DNA of 64,000 nt from Kamptonema formosum PCC 6407. GTDB taxonomy: Bacteria > Cyanobacteriota > Cyanobacteriia > Cyanobacteriales > Microcoleaceae. The position numbers were made by a program, and so were the translations under genes. The notes beneath the pieces are model-generated. The model was not told the origin of the DNA and ran no database searches. It saw only the letters and a list, made by a program, of their open reading frames with translations. Shown one piece after another: positions 35,743-43,997 of this stretch; the first letter of the stretch is position 1, and each line of letters opens with the position of its first letter. The DNA lies in the NCBI RefSeq assembly GCF_000332155.1, contig NZ_KB235903.1, positions 1,456,747 to 1,520,746 on the forward strand, read 5' to 3'.

Positions 35743-37218
35743 TTAAAACAAGTCTACTCCCTCCAATTTCTTCACACTTTCAACCTTAGCATTTGCCGCT
35801 TCCCCGCAAGTACGAGGCGTAGGAAACATCTTCCCCGGATTTGCCAAACCTTGCGAATTAAATACCTGACGCACCCACTGCATTGTCTCCAAATCTACCT
35901 CATTAAACATCTCCGGCATATAACACTTCTTATCAGCGCCAATGCCGTGTTCTCCCGAAAGACTTCCCCCCACTTTCACGCAAAGTTTCAGAATTTCACC
36001 GCCCAATTCTTCGACCTTTTCTAACGCCCCTTCAATAGCATTATCATAAAGAATTAATGGGTGAAGATTTCCATCTCCCGCGTGAAATACATTAGCAATG
36101 CGATAGCCAAATTTCTCGCTTAGTAACTCAATCTCTTTCAAGACATAAGCCATTTGGGTGCGGGGAATTACGCCGTCTTGCACGTAATAATCAGGACTTA
36201 AATGGCCCGCAGCGGCAAAAGCGGCTTTTCGTCCTTTCCAAATTTTTAACCTCGTTTCCAAGTCATTTGCGCTAGTGATGTTCCGCGCTCCATTTTTCAG
36301 ACAAATCTCAGCAATCCTTTGTTTATTCGCTGCTACTTCTACCTCTAAACCATCTACTTCTACTAATAGAATAGAAGCAGCATCGCGGGGATAACAGCCA
36401 GTGGCGACAACATCTTCTACAGCATTAATGCTGATGTTATCCATGATTTCCATACCGCCGGGAATAATCCCAGCACTGATAATATCTGAAACCGATGCTC
36501 CTGCTGCTTCCATGCTGGTAAAATCTGCTAGGAGAACGCAAATTGATTCTGGTGTTTTAAGAATTCTCAAAGTAACTTCGGTGGCAATTCCGAGAGTACC
36601 TTCGGAACCCACAAATATACCTGTTAAATCATAACCGGGCATCTCTGGTATTTGTCCGCCGACATCAACGATTGAACCATCAGGTAAGACTAATTTTAAG
36701 CCTAAAACGTGATTAACTGTCACTCCGTATTTCAAACAGTGAACGCCTCCAGAATTTTCGGCAACATTACCACCAATTGAGCAGATAATTTGACTGGAAG
36801 GATCGGGGGCGTAATAGAAACCAGCACCGCTTACTGCTTGCGTTACCCAGTTATTAATTACTCCTGGTTGTACGACGACTAGCTGATTTTCTAAGTCTAT
36901 TTTCAGGATTTTTCGCATTAAGGCGGTGACAATTAATACGCAGTTTTCGACGGGTAAAGCGCCGCCAGAAAGACCGGTTCCCGCGCCTCTAGCTACCCAG
37001 GGGATGGAGTGGCGATCGCATATTTTTACCGCTGCTGCTACTTCCTCTGTAGTTTTCGGTAATACAACTAGCGCGGGTCGTTGGCGGTAGCTGGTGAGTC
37101 CGTCACATTCGTAGACTAGCAATTCTTCGCGACGCTGGACTACGCCGTTTTTGCCGAGTACGGTTTCAAATTCTTTGACGATCGGTTTCCAGTTGCGTTC
37201 AGTTTCGAGGGCGATCAT
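35743..37218 (-). CDS. glcD: Glycolate dehydrogenase subunit GlcD (FAD-linked)
   Basis: 491 residues. FAD-binding (BBE/PCMH-type) motif ARGAGTGLSGGALPV at about 74-88, PDPSSQIICSIGGNVAENSGG around 137-157 and the C-terminal SLSGEHGIGADKK with GLANPGKMFP. Oxidises glycolate (and often D-lactate) to glyoxylate in the photorespiratory pathway, passing electrons onward. GlcE and GlcF are not adjacent, which is common in cyanobacteria. Start ATG at 37218. Confidence 0.93.
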   Translation of the reverse strand: MIALETERNWKPIVKEFETVLGKNGVVQRREELLVYECDGLTSYRQRPALVVLPKTTEEVAAAVKICDRHSIPWVARGAGTGLSGGALPVENCVLIVTALMRKILKIDLENQLVVVQPGVINNWVTQAVSGAGFYYAPDPSSQIICSIGGNVAENSGGVHCLKYGVTVNHVLGLKLVLPDGSIVDVGGQIPEMPGYDLTGIFVGSEGTLGIATEVTLRILKTPESICVLLADFTSMEAAGASVSDIISAGIIPGGMEIMDNISINAVEDVVATGCYPRDAASILLVEVDGLEVEVAANKQRIAEICLKNGARNITSANDLETRLKIWKGRKAAFAAAGHLSPDYYVQDGVIPRTQMAYVLKEIELLSEKFGYRIANVFHAGDGNLHPLILYDNAIEGALEKVEELGGEILKLCVKVGGSLSGEHGIGADKKCYMPEMFNEVDLETMQWVRQVFNSQGLANPGKMFPTPRTCGEAANAKVESVKKLEGVDLF

Positions 37219-37252
37219 TGGTGGGTAAATTTAAGTAGGTTTGTGGGGGCTC

Positions 37253-37318
37253 AGAAACCGGGTTTCTTACCCAATTCTTCGTGATGGTGCAATAATTCTC
37301 GCAGAAACCCGGTTTCTC
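37253..37318. repeat. AGAAACCGGGTTTCT palindromic element (left of Uma2)
   Basis: AGAAACCGGGTTTCT and its inverse at the far end (37303-37317) bracket a 36-base core. A closely similar copy in the same orientation is at 38054-38118, on the other side of the Uma2 gene. Confidence 0.85.
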
Positions 37319-37344
37319 AGACTACCAATTAATCCAAATTGATA

Positions 37345-37995
37345 TTATTCTTGAATTTCACTTGTTGGCTGGTTTACTTCGTCGTCTTCAATTTCAAAAT
37401 TAATTCGCTCGTAAATTTCCTTCAATGGCATTTGAAATTCTACGGATTCTAGGGTTAATACAGATTCTTCTGAATCATATTCTGTTAATTCCCATTTGCT
37501 ATTAGAATTTTTAGCAAATTGTTCTACGTGATAGCTATATTGGTCTATTAAAATGTATTCTCGAAATTCAGGTATTGAGCGATAGGCGAGAAATTTACCA
37601 CCTCGGTCATAGTCTTTGGTTGAATTGGATAAAACCTCGACGATTACCATAGGATTTGTCACAATTGTTTTGTTATTTTCTTGATAGACTGGTTCTCCTT
37701 GAATCACCATGATATCGGGATAGACGTAGCGGCGAGTTAGGGGTATCCACAGGCGCACATCATTGATAAATATCTCGTAATTTTGACTATTTACAGTCAA
37801 GGGAAATTTTTTGTAAAAGTTCCCCGCGAGTTTGTTGTGGTTGGTTGTTCCGCCTGGCATTGGTACGATCTCCCCATCATGGTATTCACTTTTGTCGAGC
37901 GCGGCTTCTTCTAAAGCTAGATATTCCTCTGGCGTGTAGTAGCGTTTCTCAGTCTGTGGCTTGTTTTCGATGGTTGGTCTTTCTTGGGTTTGCAT
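37345..37995 (-). CDS. Uma2-family (DUF820) restriction-endonuclease-like protein
   Basis: 216 residues. Conserved PD-(D/E)xK-type features: YTPEEYLALEEAALDKSEYHDGEIVPMPGG split over 20-49, YVYPDIMVIQG with the catalytic Asp (about 92), VIVEVLSNSTKDYDRG (Glu-x-Leu) at about 118, and KFLAYRSIPEFREYILI. Cyanobacteria hold dozens of these; the function is unproven and many are mobile. It is bordered on both sides by the same palindromic element. Confidence 0.92.
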   Translation of the reverse strand: MQTQERPTIENKPQTEKRYYTPEEYLALEEAALDKSEYHDGEIVPMPGGTTNHNKLAGNFYKKFPLTVNSQNYEIFINDVRLWIPLTRRYVYPDIMVIQGEPVYQENNKTIVTNPMVIVEVLSNSTKDYDRGGKFLAYRSIPEFREYILIDQYSYHVEQFAKNSNSKWELTEYDSEESVLTLESVEFQMPLKEIYERINFEIEDDEVNQPTSEIQE

Positions 37996-38053
37996 TGTGA
38001 GTTCCTTCTGCTCTGAAGTGATTTTATGATAACATTTAATCAGTTTGAAGAAC

Positions 38054-38118
38054 AGAAACCGGGTTTCTTACCTAAATCTTCGGTAGGATGCTTAAATTAT
38101 CGCAGAAACCCGATTTCT
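38054..38118. repeat. AGAAACCGGGTTTCT palindromic element (right of Uma2)
   Basis: Second copy of the 37253 element in the same orientation. It ends at the stop codon of the neighbouring DMT gene. Confidence 0.85.
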
Positions 38119-38504
38119 TAACCACCAGAACTACTAGGCGAACTATTAAGGACAAAAACTACTCCGGTCATAATTAAAGCTACACCTACCAATCGCAATG
38201 GTGGCAAAGGCTCATTAAATATAATTTTACCGCCCAAAACTACACAAATGTAACTAATTGAGAGTAAAGGCGAGACGATGCTAATGTTGGCGCGAGATAG
38301 CACGACAATAAAACCAAAAGCACCCAATCCATATAAAATTAAACCAACCCAGATTAAAGGCTGACTTGCCATTGCTATGGCTTTTTCCACTAAATTCGCT
38401 GCACCAATCGGCCCCAAAATATTAGCTGCACCTTTAAGGCTAAATTGACCCAGAACACCGCAAAGGATAGCAGCAAGCAAAACTAGAAAAACGCTTCGAG
38501 TCAT
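38118..38504 (-). CDS. Small DMT-superfamily (EamA-like) membrane protein
   Basis: 128 residues with four membrane segments: 5-22, 45-65 (LIWVGLILYGLGAFGFIVVL), 70-90 and 97-117. Half the length of a typical EamA transporter, so it would act as a dimer, like small multidrug or 4-amino-4-deoxy-arabinose carriers. Substrate unknown. It is divergent from the GT2 glycosyltransferase, with which such carriers often work in lipid-linked sugar transport. The C-terminal NSSPSSSGG meets the repeat element. Confidence 0.8.
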   Translation of the reverse strand: MTRSVFLVLLAAILCGVLGQFSLKGAANILGPIGAANLVEKAIAMASQPLIWVGLILYGLGAFGFIVVLSRANISIVSPLLSISYICVVLGGKIIFNEPLPPLRLVGVALIMTGVVFVLNSSPSSSGG

Positions 38505-38661
38505 TAGTAAAGTAACCTATAGTATACTGTCATAATAGTTCAAAAAACTTTCACCCAACAGCCGCACTCAATATTTCTATACTTTCTCGATCCCTGACCT
38601 TTTAAACTTACAGGCAGTTAAAATAAATATTGCCCAGACTGGGTAAAATTATAACAAAAAC

Positions 38662-39840
38662 ATGGTAGAACACGCAAACGCAAGCGAGGAATACTCTCTG
38701 GAATTATCCATACTAATGCCCTGCTTGAATGAGGCGGAAACTTTAGAAGCCTGTATCAAGAAAGCACAGCGGTCATTGCGGGAACTCAATATTGTTGGTG
38801 AAGCGATCGTAGCAGACAACGGTAGCACTGATGGTTCCCAGGCGATCGCAACTCGTCTGGGAGCCAGAGTAATTCCCGTTGCAGCCAAAGGATATGGCAG
38901 CGCTCTCATGGGCGGGATCGTAGCCGCACGCGGAACTTATATCATTATGGGTGACGCTGACGATAGCTACGACTTCTCCAACCTTGGCCCTTTTGTGAAA
39001 AAATTGCGAGAGGGCTACGACTTGGTAATGGGAAACCGCTTCCAAGGTGGCGTGAAACCGGGAGCAATGCCAAAATTACACAGATATTTAGGGAATCCCG
39101 TGCTGACGTGGGTGGGGCGGCTGTTATTCGCAAGTCCTTGCGGTGACTTTCACTGCGGGCTACGCGGCTTCAGGAGAGATGCAATCTTGCAACTGGATTT
39201 ACAAACAACGGGGATGGAATTTGCCAGTGAAATGATTGTTAAAGCCTCTCTCAACCAACTGCGAATCGCGGAAGTCCCCACCACCTTGTCCCCAGATGGC
39301 CGCAGTCGCCCGCCCCACTTGCGAACTTGGCGAGACGGGTGGCGACACTTGCGATTTTTGCTACTCTACAGCCCTCGGTGGTTGTTTCTGTATCCCGGTT
39401 TGTTGTTAATATTTGTGGGTTTAGCGGTGGGAGTGTGGCTGTTACCTGCTACGAGATTAGTGGGGCGTGTCAGCTTTGACGTACACACTCTGCTTTATGC
39501 CGCGATCGCGATTATTGTCGGCTTTCAAGCTGTTAGTTTCGCTTTATTTACCAAAGTCTTCGCTATCAGCGAGAAGTTGCTACCTGAAGATCCGCAAATT
39601 AAGAAACTATTGCGCTACATCAGTCTGGAAGTGGGATTGATAGTAGGAAGCCTACTAATGTTGATAGGAATAACCGGCTCGATCTTATCCTTTACCATTT
39701 GGGGTGAGACTTCCTTTGGCCCTTTAGACCCTTCCAAAACTTTACGCTTGGTAATTCCCTCGATCGCTTGTCTGACTGTAGGTTTGCAGGTAATTTTCTC
39801 TAGCTTTTTTCTGAGCGTATTGGGGTTGAAACGGCGGTGA
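38662..39840 (+). CDS. Polyprenyl-phosphate glycosyltransferase (GT2, DPM1/DPG-like)
   Basis: 392 residues. The GT-A domain starts LSILMPCLNEAETLEACIKKA and contains IVADNGSTDGSQAIA and the metal site IIMGDADDSYDF (about 95-106). The C-terminal third has four hydrophobic helices (about 230-250, 268-290, 318-340, 365-385), as in membrane dolichol/undecaprenyl-phosphate sugar synthases. It likely moves glucose or mannose onto a lipid carrier. Start ATG at 38662. Confidence 0.9.
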   Translation: MVEHANASEEYSLELSILMPCLNEAETLEACIKKAQRSLRELNIVGEAIVADNGSTDGSQAIATRLGARVIPVAAKGYGSALMGGIVAARGTYIIMGDADDSYDFSNLGPFVKKLREGYDLVMGNRFQGGVKPGAMPKLHRYLGNPVLTWVGRLLFASPCGDFHCGLRGFRRDAILQLDLQTTGMEFASEMIVKASLNQLRIAEVPTTLSPDGRSRPPHLRTWRDGWRHLRFLLLYSPRWLFLYPGLLLIFVGLAVGVWLLPATRLVGRVSFDVHTLLYAAIAIIVGFQAVSFALFTKVFAISEKLLPEDPQIKKLLRYISLEVGLIVGSLLMLIGITGSILSFTIWGETSFGPLDPSKTLRLVIPSIACLTVGLQVIFSSFFLSVLGLKRR

Positions 39841-40136
39841 GCATTGCGAGGCTGCTATTGCGTGCGCTCTATCGATCGCGATCGCATCCAATTAACAGAT
39901 GCTTTGATTATCGATCGCCTCAGTAAGTAAATCCACCTAATTAAACCTATAACAGAAAGCTGGCTGGATCGGTCTTTTGCCCTCTTCCTTCTTCCTTCTT
40001 CCTTCTTCCTTCTTCCTTCTTCCTTTGAGAGTGTCAAAATAATATATAGTCTGGATAGTGCATTGCACAGCTAGTAATGGTTTCCCCAATTGGGATAAAC
40101 TTACATAGAACTGGAAGATTAAGGAAAAACTAGGAT
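39841..40136. other. Repeat-bearing gap before psbT
   Basis: Contains HIP1-rich sequence, the GTAAATCCACCTAATTAAAC motif shared with 22400, and a CTTCCTT heptamer array (39979-40024, about six units). No psbB gene is upstream. AAGGA near 40121 is the probable ribosome binding site of psbT. Confidence 0.6.
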
Positions 40137-40232
40137 ATGGAAAGCGTTGCTTACATTTTGATTTTGTCTTTGGCGATCGGTGTACTCTTTTTTGCGATCG
40201 CCTTTCGCCAACCCCCTCGGATTGGTAAGTAA
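40137..40232 (+). CDS. psbT: Photosystem II protein T
   Basis: 31 residues: MESVAYILILSLAIGVLF, then FAIAFRQPPRIGK. One membrane helix covers residues 3-23. Family members begin MES(V/L)AYI and end FREPPR; the Arg-Gln-Pro-Pro-Arg end is intact. PsbT lies at the dimer interface of photosystem II near the D1 protein. In many cyanobacteria it follows psbB; here a glycosyltransferase is upstream and psbB is not in the window. A strong terminator-like hairpin follows at 40303. Confidence 0.93.
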   Translation: MESVAYILILSLAIGVLFFAIAFRQPPRIGK

Positions 40233-40302
40233 CTAGCTCCCTCCGAGCTTTTACTATCCAACAGTTCTCAGCCCTCACTGCTGAGCAATATATACAAGTC
40301 CC

Positions 40303-40351
40303 GCAATTCATCTCGCTCAACCTGGGGCCGAGATGAATTGCCATCTATTTT
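40303..40351 (+). terminator. Strong hairpin between psbT and nrdR
   Basis: A perfect 13-base stem (40303-40315 with 40329-40341, GCAATTCATCTCG against its complement) with a 13-base loop is followed by CATCTATTTT. It would end psbT transcription and separate it from nrdR. Confidence 0.7.
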
Positions 40352-40375
40352 AGAAACCTGTAAAAATCAGTAGTT

Positions 40376-40926
40376 ATGCGTTGTCCCTTATGCCACGATC
40401 CAAACAGTCGCGATCGGCCGAATCCGGTAAAAGCATTCGCCGCCGCCGCGAATGCTTGAACTGTCAACACCGATTTACGAGTTATGAACGCATAGAATTT
40501 GTGCCGATAACAGTAATTAAACGCGATGGCAAACGCGAGTCCTTTGATAAATCTAAATTGCTGCGCGGTATAATTCGTGCTTGTGAAAAAACAGGTATTA
40601 CCGCAGCAGAAGTAGAAAAAATTGCCGATGAAATCGAATCAGAACTGCAAGGGCGATCGCTCCGAGAAGTAGCAAGTTCAGATATTGGTGAATTAGTTCT
40701 CAAACAGTTACGACGTTTGAGTGAAGTTGCTTACGTGCGATTTGCCTCAGTTTACCGCCAATTTCAAGGCATCCGAGATTTTGTCGAAGCCCTCGATCGC
40801 CTGCAAAGCGACCACGACACTAATCTAGAAATAGAAACCGATCCCAATGCGATCGCCACTTGCGAGTTACCTCCCTCAGAGTCCAGAGAGCTAGAAATTC
40901 AGCCATCCTGCGCGACACCCAACTAA
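40376..40926 (+). pseudogene. nrdR: nrdR with frameshift between the two zinc CxxC pairs
   Basis: The ATG at 40376 starts [11 protein letters not shown], the exact NrdR zinc-ribbon start. The family then continues with RVLESRS and the second CxxC (ECLNC), but here that part is in another frame ([19 protein letters not shown], in phase with 40381). Reading the consensus across implies loss of about 13 bases between two TCG triplets near 40409. The remaining frame encodes an intact ATP-cone ([15 protein letters not shown] to about residue 150). NrdR represses ribonucleotide reductase genes. Either the gene is broken, a sequencing error exists, or a TTG at 40381 gives a form lacking the first CxxC. 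Confidence 0.8.
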
Positions 40927-41039
40927 ACTCGCCACAAATAGTTTTAAACGGGCATAGTTAGGCTATAATAAACTATCTTACCGCCCCATGATTATAATTA
41001 ACACTCCTAACCTGAAGTTTTGAGTAATAATAATGGTAG

Positions 41040-41059
41040 CGGGTGTGGGGTTGCACCCG
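41040..41059 (+). promoter_or_regulatory. Leader hairpin upstream of rps1
   Basis: CGGGTG (41040-41045) pairs with CACCCG (41054-41059) around a TGGGGTTG loop, about 130 bases before the rps1 start. The leader 40927-41187 has no gene. Feedback control of S1 is known in other bacteria; here it is a suggestion only. Confidence 0.4.
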
Positions 41060-41187
41060 GTAATGGTTGGCTAGCGCTAACTTTTACAAAAGATTGATAG
41101 AAAAGCTAAAAGCTTATTACCTAAAATCTACAGCATCCATCCACAGGAACAAAAAACTAAGGAGAGAAATCCCAGGAAACTATTCGC

Positions 41188-42297
41188 ATGGTCAATCAGA
41201 AAACAGCAGTCAAAGAAGTGGGCTTTACTCACGAAGATTTTGCAGCCCTATTAGATAAATATGACTATCACTTCAGCCCTGGCGATATAGTAGCAGGTAC
41301 GGTGTTCAGTATAGAACCCAGAGGAGCCCTGATTGATATCGGCGCTAAAACCGCCGCTTACATTCCCATTCAGGAAATGTCAATCAATCGGGTAGAAGCT
41401 CCAGAAGAGGTATTGCAGTCGAACGAAACCAGAGAATTTTTCATCCTCACCGATGAAAATGAAGACGGTCAACTCACACTGTCAATTCGGCGCATAGAAT
41501 ATATGCGAGCCTGGGAAAGAGTAAGGCAACTCCAAGCAGAAGATGCAACAGTGCGATCGCAAGTTTTTGCAACCAATCGCGGCGGTGCATTAGTAAGAAT
41601 TGAAGGGTTGCGCGGTTTCATCCCCGGTTCTCACATCAGCACCCGCAAACCCAAGGAAGAATTAGTCGCAGAAGAACTGCCATTAAAATTCCTAGAAGTA
41701 GATGAAGACCGTAATCGCCTCGTTTTGAGCCACCGCCGAGCGCTAGTAGAGCGGAAGATGAATCGCCTCGAAGTTGGCGAAGTCGTCATCGGTACAGTTC
41801 GCGGAATCAAACCTTACGGTGCATTCATCGACATCGGCGGTGTCAGCGGTTTGCTACACATCTCCGAAATTTCCCACGACCACATCGATACGCCTCATAG
41901 CGTGTTCAATGTCAATGATGAAGTGAAAGTCATGATCATTGACTTAGACGCAGAACGGGGTCGGATTTCCCTCTCCACGAAGCAGTTAGAGCCTGAACCA
42001 GGAGCAATGGTCAAAAATCGCGACCTGGTTTATGAAAAAGCTGAGGAAATGGCCGCTAAATTCCGCGAGAAAATGTTAGCTCAAAAGCAAGCAAAAGCTG
42101 CTATTGAGATTCCCGTAGAAGTCCCAGCCGCGACTGATGAACTAGACGACATTCCAGACGATATTCCCTCAGCAACTGAGGAAATAGACGATATTCCGCC
42201 AGCGATGGAGGAGATAGCCGCAGAAATTCCAGCCGCAACTGAAGAGATAGTGGCGGAGATTCCAGAGGAAGAAATTCCCCCAGCAACGGAAGATTAA
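41188..42297 (+). CDS. rpsA: 30S ribosomal protein S1 (three-domain cyanobacterial form)
   Basis: 369 residues with three S1 RNA-binding domains: about 30-100 (GDIVAGTVFSIEPRGALIDIG), 115-185 and 195-265 (GEVVIGTVRGIKPYGAFIDIGG). The enterobacterial S1 has six. The third domain is followed by a linker (about 270-310) and an acidic tail with repeated IP(x)ATEEI(x)DDIP units (about 310-369). Helps mRNAs bind the 30S subunit. ATG at 41188; AGGA about 11 bases upstream. A terminator follows at 42316. Confidence 0.95.
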   Translation: MVNQKTAVKEVGFTHEDFAALLDKYDYHFSPGDIVAGTVFSIEPRGALIDIGAKTAAYIPIQEMSINRVEAPEEVLQSNETREFFILTDENEDGQLTLSIRRIEYMRAWERVRQLQAEDATVRSQVFATNRGGALVRIEGLRGFIPGSHISTRKPKEELVAEELPLKFLEVDEDRNRLVLSHRRALVERKMNRLEVGEVVIGTVRGIKPYGAFIDIGGVSGLLHISEISHDHIDTPHSVFNVNDEVKVMIIDLDAERGRISLSTKQLEPEPGAMVKNRDLVYEKAEEMAAKFREKMLAQKQAKAAIEIPVEVPAATDELDDIPDDIPSATEEIDDIPPAMEEIAAEIPAATEEIVAEIPEEEIPPATED

Positions 42298-42315
42298 TAT
42301 CCCAATCTTTCTTAT

Positions 42316-42342
42316 AAAAAGAGGGAAATACCCTCTTTTTTT
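42316..42342 (+). terminator. Rho-independent terminator after rps1
   Basis: AAAAAGAGGG (42316-42325), loop AAATA, CCCTCTTTTTTT (42331-42342). A-tract, 5 to 10-base stem and U-tract are all present, 18 bases after the rps1 stop. Confidence 0.9.
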
Positions 42343-42359
42343 GTAACTATTTCCATAAA

Positions 42360-42395
42360 TTGTTAACTGTTAACTGTTAACTTTTAACTGTTAAC
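42360..42395. repeat. GTTAACT heptamer array
   Basis: Repeated GTTAACT/TTTAACT units after the rps1 terminator. Confidence 0.75.
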
Positions 42396-42477
42396 AGCCA
42401 ATAGCTAATATTGTCTCCGGCAAATTACTTACGCTCTGTCATTGTGAGTAAAGCGAACAGGAATTACGCAAAAAATC

Positions 42478-42529
42478 CGTAACGCCGCCTTCTAGGCGGT
42501 ATCTTTACCGCCTAGAAGGCGGCGTTACG
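42478..42529. repeat. Perfect 24-bp palindrome (GCCGCC family)
   Basis: Two 24-base arms (42478-42501 and 42506-42529) are exact complements with a TCTT loop. They start CGTAACGCCGCC and end TAGGCGGTA. This is the most complete member of the family found at 14627, 30566, 45487 and 48464. Followed by an ACAACTA heptamer array to 42566. Confidence 0.95.
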
Positions 42530-42584
42530 TAAAACAACTAACAACCAACAACCAACAACTAACAAAACATAGGAGTTTACTAAA

Positions 42585-43328
42585 TTGGTAAATATTAAGT
42601 GTCGGGGAATTACTTTTCCCAATATCCAAGCCATCATTTTTGATAAAGACGGTACGCTCGAAGATTCGCAGGAATTTTTGAGAAATCTGGGGTTAAAACG
42701 ATCGCGCCTCGCAGACGCGCAAATTCCCGGTATTGGCGAACCCTTACTGATGGCCTTCGGCATCAACGGCGATAAAATCGACCCCACAGGCTTAATGGCG
42801 GTCGGCAGTCGGCGAGAAAATGAAATAGTAGCTGCTGGCTACATTGCCGAAACCGGCCGCAGTTGGTTAGAATCTTTAACCATTGCTCATCGTGCCTTTG
42901 ATGAAGCCGACCAAATGTTAAAAAATACAGCACCTTCGCCTTTATTTGTCGGCAGTTTGGAAGTCCTAAAATATCTTTCCGAAGCGGGTTTAAAACAGGG
43001 AATTCTTTCAGCAGCCACCACTGAAACAGTAATAGCATTTGTGGAACGCCATCAACTCGGCGATTACATTCAGCTAAAAATGGGGGTGGATTCAGCTAAC
43101 CTTAATAAACCCGATCCGGCGTTATTTCTGCAAGCTTGCGAGAAACTCGGCGTAGAACCCGCAGCAACTTTGATGGTGGGAGATTCCGGCGGCGATATTG
43201 AGATGGGTAAAAATGCAGGCGCAGCGGGTTGTATTGGGATTTGTTGGGGGAAAGCGAAGGCTAGCCATTTGGAAAAAGCGGATGTCGCGATCGCATCTCT
43301 GGATGAAATTAAAATTGTCGATCTGTAG
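42585..43328 (+). CDS. HAD-superfamily phosphatase
   Basis: 247 residues from a TTG at 42585, chosen because AGGAG lies 9 bases upstream and the frame upstream has no ATG. Motif I IIFDKDGTLEDS (nucleophile Asp21), motif II SAATT (about 145), motif III Lys (NKPDPALF) and motif IV VGDSGGDIEMGKNAG (about 202-216) are intact. The family removes phosphate from small metabolites such as phosphoglycolate or pyrophosphate-type substrates; this member's substrate is unknown. Confidence 0.9.
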   Translation: MVNIKCRGITFPNIQAIIFDKDGTLEDSQEFLRNLGLKRSRLADAQIPGIGEPLLMAFGINGDKIDPTGLMAVGSRRENEIVAAGYIAETGRSWLESLTIAHRAFDEADQMLKNTAPSPLFVGSLEVLKYLSEAGLKQGILSAATTETVIAFVERHQLGDYIQLKMGVDSANLNKPDPALFLQACEKLGVEPAATLMVGDSGGDIEMGKNAGAAGCIGICWGKAKASHLEKADVAIASLDEIKIVDL

Positions 43329-43397
43329 ATACGGCTTGAGACAGTATCTTTACTATCCGCCAGTCCTCCATTTGCGAACTCGCCGCGATCGTTTTAA

Positions 43398-43424
43398 TTA
43401 GCACTCTTACTGCTAGAGTGCTAA
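43398..43424 (+). promoter_or_regulatory. CIRCE operator (HrcA binding site)
   Basis: TTAGCACTC-N9-GAGTGCTAA, a perfect match to the CIRCE consensus, at 43398-43406 and 43416-43424. HrcA binds this palindrome and represses groESL in many bacteria. No groES or groEL is nearby; the next gene, 229 bases downstream on the plus strand, is a small unknown protein. A TTGACA at 43491-43496 may be a -35 box. Confidence 0.9.
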
Positions 43425-43652
43425 CGCTATCGCCCGATTCTCCGAAGGTAAACTCGCCAATATTTAGCACGCTGTAAATTGCCTGAAACCCTTGACACAT
43501 AAGGCTTAAGCTCCTGTCATAAAAATTTTTATTACAGATTGAACAGGGCTAATGTAAGCGATGTAACAATTATACTAGCTCAAATTTGCTATTAATAAAG
43601 TAAGCGAGTTAAAAATTACGCTCTTTCAATTTTAATACTTTTGGAGGATGGC

Positions 43653-43997
43653 ATGAACTACACATTTGAAATATTGGGTGTCTCTCCGATTTTATCCTTC
43701 TTTAATCAACAGCAAAAAATCCTAGCGGAATCTCCCAGCACTGGTGTAGAATACTTGGCAAACCGTAAATGTACCCTAGATGCCTTTGTGCAATCAGTAG
43801 AAACAGTTTCTCCTACTCGCGGCTGGGATGGCGATCGAGTAGTAGAAGCAGTGATTAGCTTCTGGATGGAAAACTCAGAAAGCATCCACTATTGGAAGTG
43901 TAGATTACAGGATGCCGGCAGCGAAAACCTATTAGTGGCACGAGTTGCTGATATCAAGTCTTTGCAGGCCACCTTTGAATCTCTCTTAGGAAAATAG
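43653..43997 (+). CDS. Small unknown protein behind a CIRCE operator
   Basis: 114 residues from the ATG at 43653; GGAGG lies 5 bases upstream, so the TTG at 43641 is not used. No domain is recognised. Features: MNYTFEILGVSPILSFFNQQ at the start, TRGWDGDRVVEAVISFWMEN in the middle, two cysteines, no membrane segment or signal. Predicted soluble and mainly helical. The upstream perfect CIRCE site suggests heat-shock control, but the chaperone role is an inference from the operator alone. Confidence 0.75.
   Translation: MNYTFEILGVSPILSFFNQQQKILAESPSTGVEYLANRKCTLDAFVQSVETVSPTRGWDGDRVVEAVISFWMENSESIHYWKCRLQDAGSENLLVARVADIKSLQATFESLLGK

Noticed and set aside
41067-41258. 63-codon frame overlapping the rps1 start
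   Set aside because: No ribosome binding site and it overlaps the strongly supported S1 frame; probably chance.
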